A DNA stretch of 64,000 nucleotides from Parabacteroides distasonis. GTDB lineage: Bacteria; Bacteroidota; Bacteroidia; Bacteroidales; Tannerellaceae. Both the position numbers and the translations under genes were made by a program. Below are positions 60,952 to 64,000 of the stretch, in pieces. Within the stretch, counting starts at the first letter, position 1. Each line of letters starts with the position of its first letter. Below the pieces are notes generated by a model, which was not told the origin of the DNA, did no database searches, and worked only from the letters and a program-made list of their open reading frames with translations. The stretch is taken from assembly GCF_004793765.1 (NCBI RefSeq), contig NZ_SRYM01000015.1:1-64000 (forward strand). Direction: 5' to 3'.

Positions 60952-61398
60952 TTATTCGTTCAAATCTATATAATCTACTATGATACCGGCACGCTTCAAT
61001 AATTCGCAGCCGTCCGCTATGCGATAATTCTCGGAATAGACCACTCGCTTGATCCCGGATTGTATGATTAATTTCGCACATTCGATGCAAGGGGAGGAGG
61101 TAACATAAATGGTCGCTCCTTTACTGCTGTTCGATGAGGCTGCCACTTTTGTGATGGCGTTAGCCTCCGCATGTAGAACATAAGGCTTGGTGACATTGTT
61201 CTCGTCTTCGCAAACGTTTTCAAAACCGGCGGGTGTTCCATTGTATCCGTCGGATATGATCATTTTATCTTTTACTAATAATGCGCCCACTTGGCGTCGT
61301 TTACAGTACGAATTCTCGGCCCAGATAGCGGCCATTTGCAGGTAACGTTTGTCTAATTCGTGCTGTTTTTCTGTTTTCTCGCACATTTGTTTAGTCAT
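60952..61398 (-). CDS. Deoxycytidylate deaminase (ComEB-like)
   Basis: The 148-residue zinc enzyme turns dCMP into dUMP for thymidylate synthesis. Zinc and catalytic residues are in VLHAEANAI and SSPCIECAKLI. It has a TACCTTTG promoter box just upstream. Confidence 0.93.
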   Translation of the reverse strand: MTKQMCEKTEKQHELDKRYLQMAAIWAENSYCKRRQVGALLVKDKMIISDGYNGTPAGFENVCEDENNVTKPYVLHAEANAITKVAASSNSSKGATIYVTSSPCIECAKLIIQSGIKRVVYSENYRIADGCELLKRAGIIVDYIDLNE

Positions 61399-61417
61399 TT
61401 GTCTTTTAATCCAGACA

Positions 61418-61425
61418 CAAAGGTA
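61418..61425 (-). promoter_or_regulatory. Promoter -7 box of dCMP deaminase-S41-5-FCL unit
   Basis: TACCTTTG on the minus strand fits TAnnTTTG and lies 20 bases before the ATG at 61398. Confidence 0.6.
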
Positions 61426-61437
61426 GTGATTATTTAG

Positions 61438-61464
61438 ATTTACCGGGCGATAAGCCCGGTAAAT
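61438..61464 (-). terminator. Terminator of M3 peptidase gene
   Basis: ATTTACCGGGC and GCCCGGTAAAT form an 11-bp perfect stem with a 5-base loop, 9 bases after the peptidase stop. Confidence 0.8.
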
Positions 61465-61472
61465 TATTACTT

Positions 61473-63569
61473 CTATTTAATGCCGTTACGGATTAATAAG
61501 GCGTCTATCGTAGGTTCTTGTCCACGGAAACGCTTGTATAATACGGCGGGATCTTCCGTGCCACCTTTGGATAATATATTGTCACGGAAAGATTTTGCGA
61601 CCTCTTTGTTGAAGATTCCTTTCGACTTGAATACGGAGAATGCGTCGGCGTCTAATACCTCGGCCCATTTGTATCCGTAATAGCCTGCCGCATATCCTCC
61701 GGAGAAGATATGTCCGAAGCTGGTGCCCATCAAAGCTTCCGGTACTTCCGGTACGATTACTGTTGGAGCCCAAGCTTTTTTCTCGAATGCCGCTACGTCA
61801 CCGTCGAAAGGTTGTTCCAACGTATGCCATGCCATATCGAGCAAGCCGAAGCTTAATTGGCGGCAGCAAAGGTAGCCGGCGTTGAAGTTGGAGGCGTCTA
61901 CCAATTTTTGTACAAGTTCTTGGGGTATCTTTTCTCCGGTCAGATAATGGACGGCTATTTGGTCTAGGAACTCTTTTTCGGTCAACCAGTTCTCCATGAT
62001 TTGTGAAGGCAGCTCAACAAAGTCTTGGTACACGCTGGTTCCGGATAGGCTTGCGTATGAACCTTGCGCTAACATACCATGCAGAGAGTGACCGAACTCG
62101 TGCAAGAAGGTCTCGACCTCATCGAAAGTCAACAAGGAGGGCTTTGTCTCGGTCGGTCGGGTGAAGTTCATCACGATGATTACTTGTGGGCGGCTGTCTT
62201 TCCCGTTCTTGTCCTTATACTGTGATTTTACGTTATTCATCCATGCGCCAGACTGTTTTCCTTCACGTGGGAAGAAGTCTGTGTACAGGATGGAAAGGAA
62301 CTTTCCGTCGGCATCATACACCTCGTATGCGTCAACCTCCGGATGGTATACCGGTATCTTTTTGTTTTCCTTGAACGTGATCCCATAGAGCTGGGTAGCC
62401 AGTCCGAATACGCCTTTCTTTACGTTGTTCAACTCGAAATAAGGACGGGTCATCTCATCATTTACGTCGAACAGGATATTTTTCAGTTTCTCAGAGTAGT
62501 AACTCCAGTCCCAGGGCATGACGGCGATGTTTTGCTTCTCCATACCCATGGCGATCCCTTGTACCATATTATATTCATTGATGGCGACAGGCTTGTAGGC
62601 ATTCAATAGCTGGTTCAATAGGTTGTAGACGTTCGCCGGGGTCTTGGCCATCTTATGTTCCAATACGTATTCTGCGTAATTCTTATGTCCCATAAGTCGT
62701 GCAATCTCCAATCGGATGTTTACTATTTTCTTGATGATCTCCCGATTGTCGAACTCATCCCCTTTGTTTCCTACGCTCATGTTGGCACGGTATAGTTTCT
62801 CCCGGAGATCCCTCCGGTCTGAGTAGCGCATAAAGGGCACATAGCTGGGAGCCGAAAGGTTGACCAGCCATCCCTTTTTCCCCTTTTCCTTCGCAAAGGC
62901 GGCAGCCGCTTCCCTGGTACTTTCCGGCAGGCCGGAAAGATCGTTTTCATTGGTGAGCAACATTTCGTAACGATTCTCGTCTTTTAGCGTGTTTTGATCG
63001 AATTGAAGAGTCAACAGGCTTAGCTCCGTGCTTAATTGGCGGTATCTTTCCTTATCTTCCTTGTTTAAGGTAGCTCCTCTTTTCTTGAAAGACTGATACG
63101 TGTCTTCCAACAACATGGCATCTTCGGTAGATAGATTCAATTGGCTTTTTCGCTCGTAGATGGATTGGATTCGGTTGAATAGCTTATCGTTTAGGTAGAT
63201 ATTGTTGGAAACCTCGGATAGTTTCGGAGATACCCGTTGCGAGATCTCCATCATCTCATCGTTCGCTTCTGCGCTTAGTACGTTGAAGAATACGGAAGAT
63301 ACAGTCGTCAACATTTCGCCGCTACGCTCCAGCGCCACGACCGTATTCTCGAAAGTAGCGAGGTGTGGGTTGTCGGCTATCTCTTTCACCTCTTTGTCCA
63401 TGCGCTTGATGGCCTCATCGAAAGCCGGCTCGTAGTGCTCCGTCTTGATCTTATCGAAAGGAGGGGTTTCGAACGGAGTTTTAAACTTCCCGAAGAAAGG
63501 GTTATTTGCTGCGTGTGTCATTTGAATTGCACTTAATAAAATTACTACATTATATAATAACTTTCTCAT
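61473..63569 (-). CDS. dcp: M3 family peptidyl-dipeptidase (Dcp/OpdA-like)
   Basis: The 698-residue metallopeptidase has a signal peptide (MRKLLYNVVILLSAIQMTHA) and the zinc motif HEFGHSLHGM in TFLHEFGHSL, followed by the family FGHIFSGGYAAGYYGYKWAEVLDADAF region. It releases dipeptides from peptide C-termini, here in the periplasm. Dcp is the best fit, though oligopeptidase A is close. Confidence 0.9.
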   Translation of the reverse strand: MRKLLYNVVILLSAIQMTHAANNPFFGKFKTPFETPPFDKIKTEHYEPAFDEAIKRMDKEVKEIADNPHLATFENTVVALERSGEMLTTVSSVFFNVLSAEANDEMMEISQRVSPKLSEVSNNIYLNDKLFNRIQSIYERKSQLNLSTEDAMLLEDTYQSFKKRGATLNKEDKERYRQLSTELSLLTLQFDQNTLKDENRYEMLLTNENDLSGLPESTREAAAAFAKEKGKKGWLVNLSAPSYVPFMRYSDRRDLREKLYRANMSVGNKGDEFDNREIIKKIVNIRLEIARLMGHKNYAEYVLEHKMAKTPANVYNLLNQLLNAYKPVAINEYNMVQGIAMGMEKQNIAVMPWDWSYYSEKLKNILFDVNDEMTRPYFELNNVKKGVFGLATQLYGITFKENKKIPVYHPEVDAYEVYDADGKFLSILYTDFFPREGKQSGAWMNNVKSQYKDKNGKDSRPQVIIVMNFTRPTETKPSLLTFDEVETFLHEFGHSLHGMLAQGSYASLSGTSVYQDFVELPSQIMENWLTEKEFLDQIAVHYLTGEKIPQELVQKLVDASNFNAGYLCCRQLSFGLLDMAWHTLEQPFDGDVAAFEKKAWAPTVIVPEVPEALMGTSFGHIFSGGYAAGYYGYKWAEVLDADAFSVFKSKGIFNKEVAKSFRDNILSKGGTEDPAVLYKRFRGQEPTIDALLIRNGIK

Positions 63570-63975
63570 ATTAAAAATTGTTTGAAAAATTTTCCAAAGG
63601 TAGGCATTTTAATCACAGGAACATTATCGGTATCTGTTTTTATATTCAGATTGATTTAAAATAAGAAATAGAACATTTCCTATAACTAAACCTAGGCCTG
63701 TTTTTGAGGAGCTATATCTCGATTTTGAGCATTGATGAATATGATGACAGGATTGGTTTAACAAAATTTTATATGTTTGATAACACTCCTTTAGAGCACC
63801 TTTCTTTTTAAAGCATTGATCTATAAGTTTATTGTAGAAGAAGGATGCCATTTTTTCTAAATAAATATAAAAGACAGTTTGTTTTTTTAGTTATTAAATA
63901 ATACTTTTGATTCTCGGAAACGAAAATAATTTCATTTTGATATTAAAGAAAGTAACTTAAAACCCAAATACACAT
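63570..63975. other. AT-rich intergenic stretch
   Basis: No supported gene is seen. A 75-codon minus-strand frame at 63624-63851 has atypical composition and no motif. A TACTTTTG box at 63902-63909 points right toward the gene starting at 63976. Confidence 0.5.
63902..63909 (+). promoter_or_regulatory. Promoter -7 box of the last, partial gene
   Basis: TACTTTTG fits TAnnTTTG and lies 66 bases before the ATG at 63976. Confidence 0.5.
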
Positions 63976-64000
63976 ATGAGTTATCTTAAATTTGACAAAA
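63976..64000 (+). CDS. Start of a gene cut by the window edge
   Basis: Only MSYLKFDK is visible. This start is like that of Bacteroidales glycogen-debranching enzymes as I remember them, but eight residues cannot settle the identity. Confidence 0.35.

Noticed and set aside
63624..63851. 75-codon minus-strand frame upstream of the M3 peptidase
   Set aside because: No motif, unusual composition, no conserved neighbour logic; treated as noise in AT-rich DNA.

Overview
The window reads as chromosome of a Bacteroidales bacterium, most likely a Parabacteroides close to P. distasonis. Reasons seen in the sequence are Bacteroidetes-type promoters (TAnnTTTG at -7) before many genes, TonB-receptor and lipoprotein styles, a Na+-pumping methylmalonyl-CoA decarboxylase operon, DUF4837/pdxA/rlmN synteny, and a 242-residue type III pantothenate kinase with a GTG start. 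The species call is inference from recalled gene content; no search was run.

Bases 1 to about 10,250 are the early end of a Mu-like transposable prophage that continues off the left edge. A LexA/CI-type repressor (8715-9452, +) faces a leftward early operon holding small unknown genes, a MuA-type DDE transposase, a MuB-type AAA+ ATPase, a RecA-fold ATPase, a GemA/gp16-like protein, a DUF3164 protein, two DnaJ-type zinc-knuckle peptides and a DUF2786 protein. AT-rich helically phased repeats downstream of the repressor (9661-9730) are good candidates for transposase-binding end sites. The exact phage end is not resolved; it should lie between about 9,740 and 10,480.

Bases 10,541 to 18,843 (all minus strand) form a compact peptide natural-product (RiPP-like) locus: three short precursors with double-glycine leaders and six-cysteine cores, three 6-bladed beta-propeller proteins, a C39-like/VKOR/thioredoxin fusion, a LanC-like protein and a family-2/7 glycosyltransferase. 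Even cysteine counts plus a VKOR-thioredoxin enzyme suggest disulfide-bonded products. The locus shows tandem duplication: two precursors share promoter and leader but not core, two propellers share their C-termini, and a broken copy of the VKOR 5' end lies between modules. No exporter or radical SAM enzyme is present here. This is the best candidate for an undescribed system in the window.

Bases 19,000 to 64,000 are mostly core genome: nadD/gmk/yicC; tsaB; the methylmalonyl-CoA decarboxylase operon (mce, alpha, a lamin-tail/OadG fusion, biotin carrier, beta); a TonB receptor; nitroreductases; kdsC and maf; apbE; mntP; a polyprenyl-phosphate-type glycosyltransferase; SRP RNA with tRNA-Thr; coaX, an outer-membrane barrel, TPR protein, lptC, a CNNM transporter and a PpiD-like foldase; rlmN, DUF4837 and pdxA; a four-gene lipid operon (cytidylyltransferase, SDR, CDP-alcohol phosphotransferase, acyltransferase); a sigma-54 activator, lptE, TPR protein and secG; tRNA-Gly and tRNA-Tyr; ribH; recF with a DciA-like gene; a 5-FCL enzyme, S41 protease, dCMP deaminase and M3 peptidase. 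The first bases of another gene start at 63,976.

Intergenic DNA carries unusual arrays. Two unrelated sequences (26,983-27,077 and 54,379-54,468) each contain four dyads at an exact 22-bp pitch. A 215-bp inverted-repeat element with GAAGGAAT tandem repeats precedes coaX.
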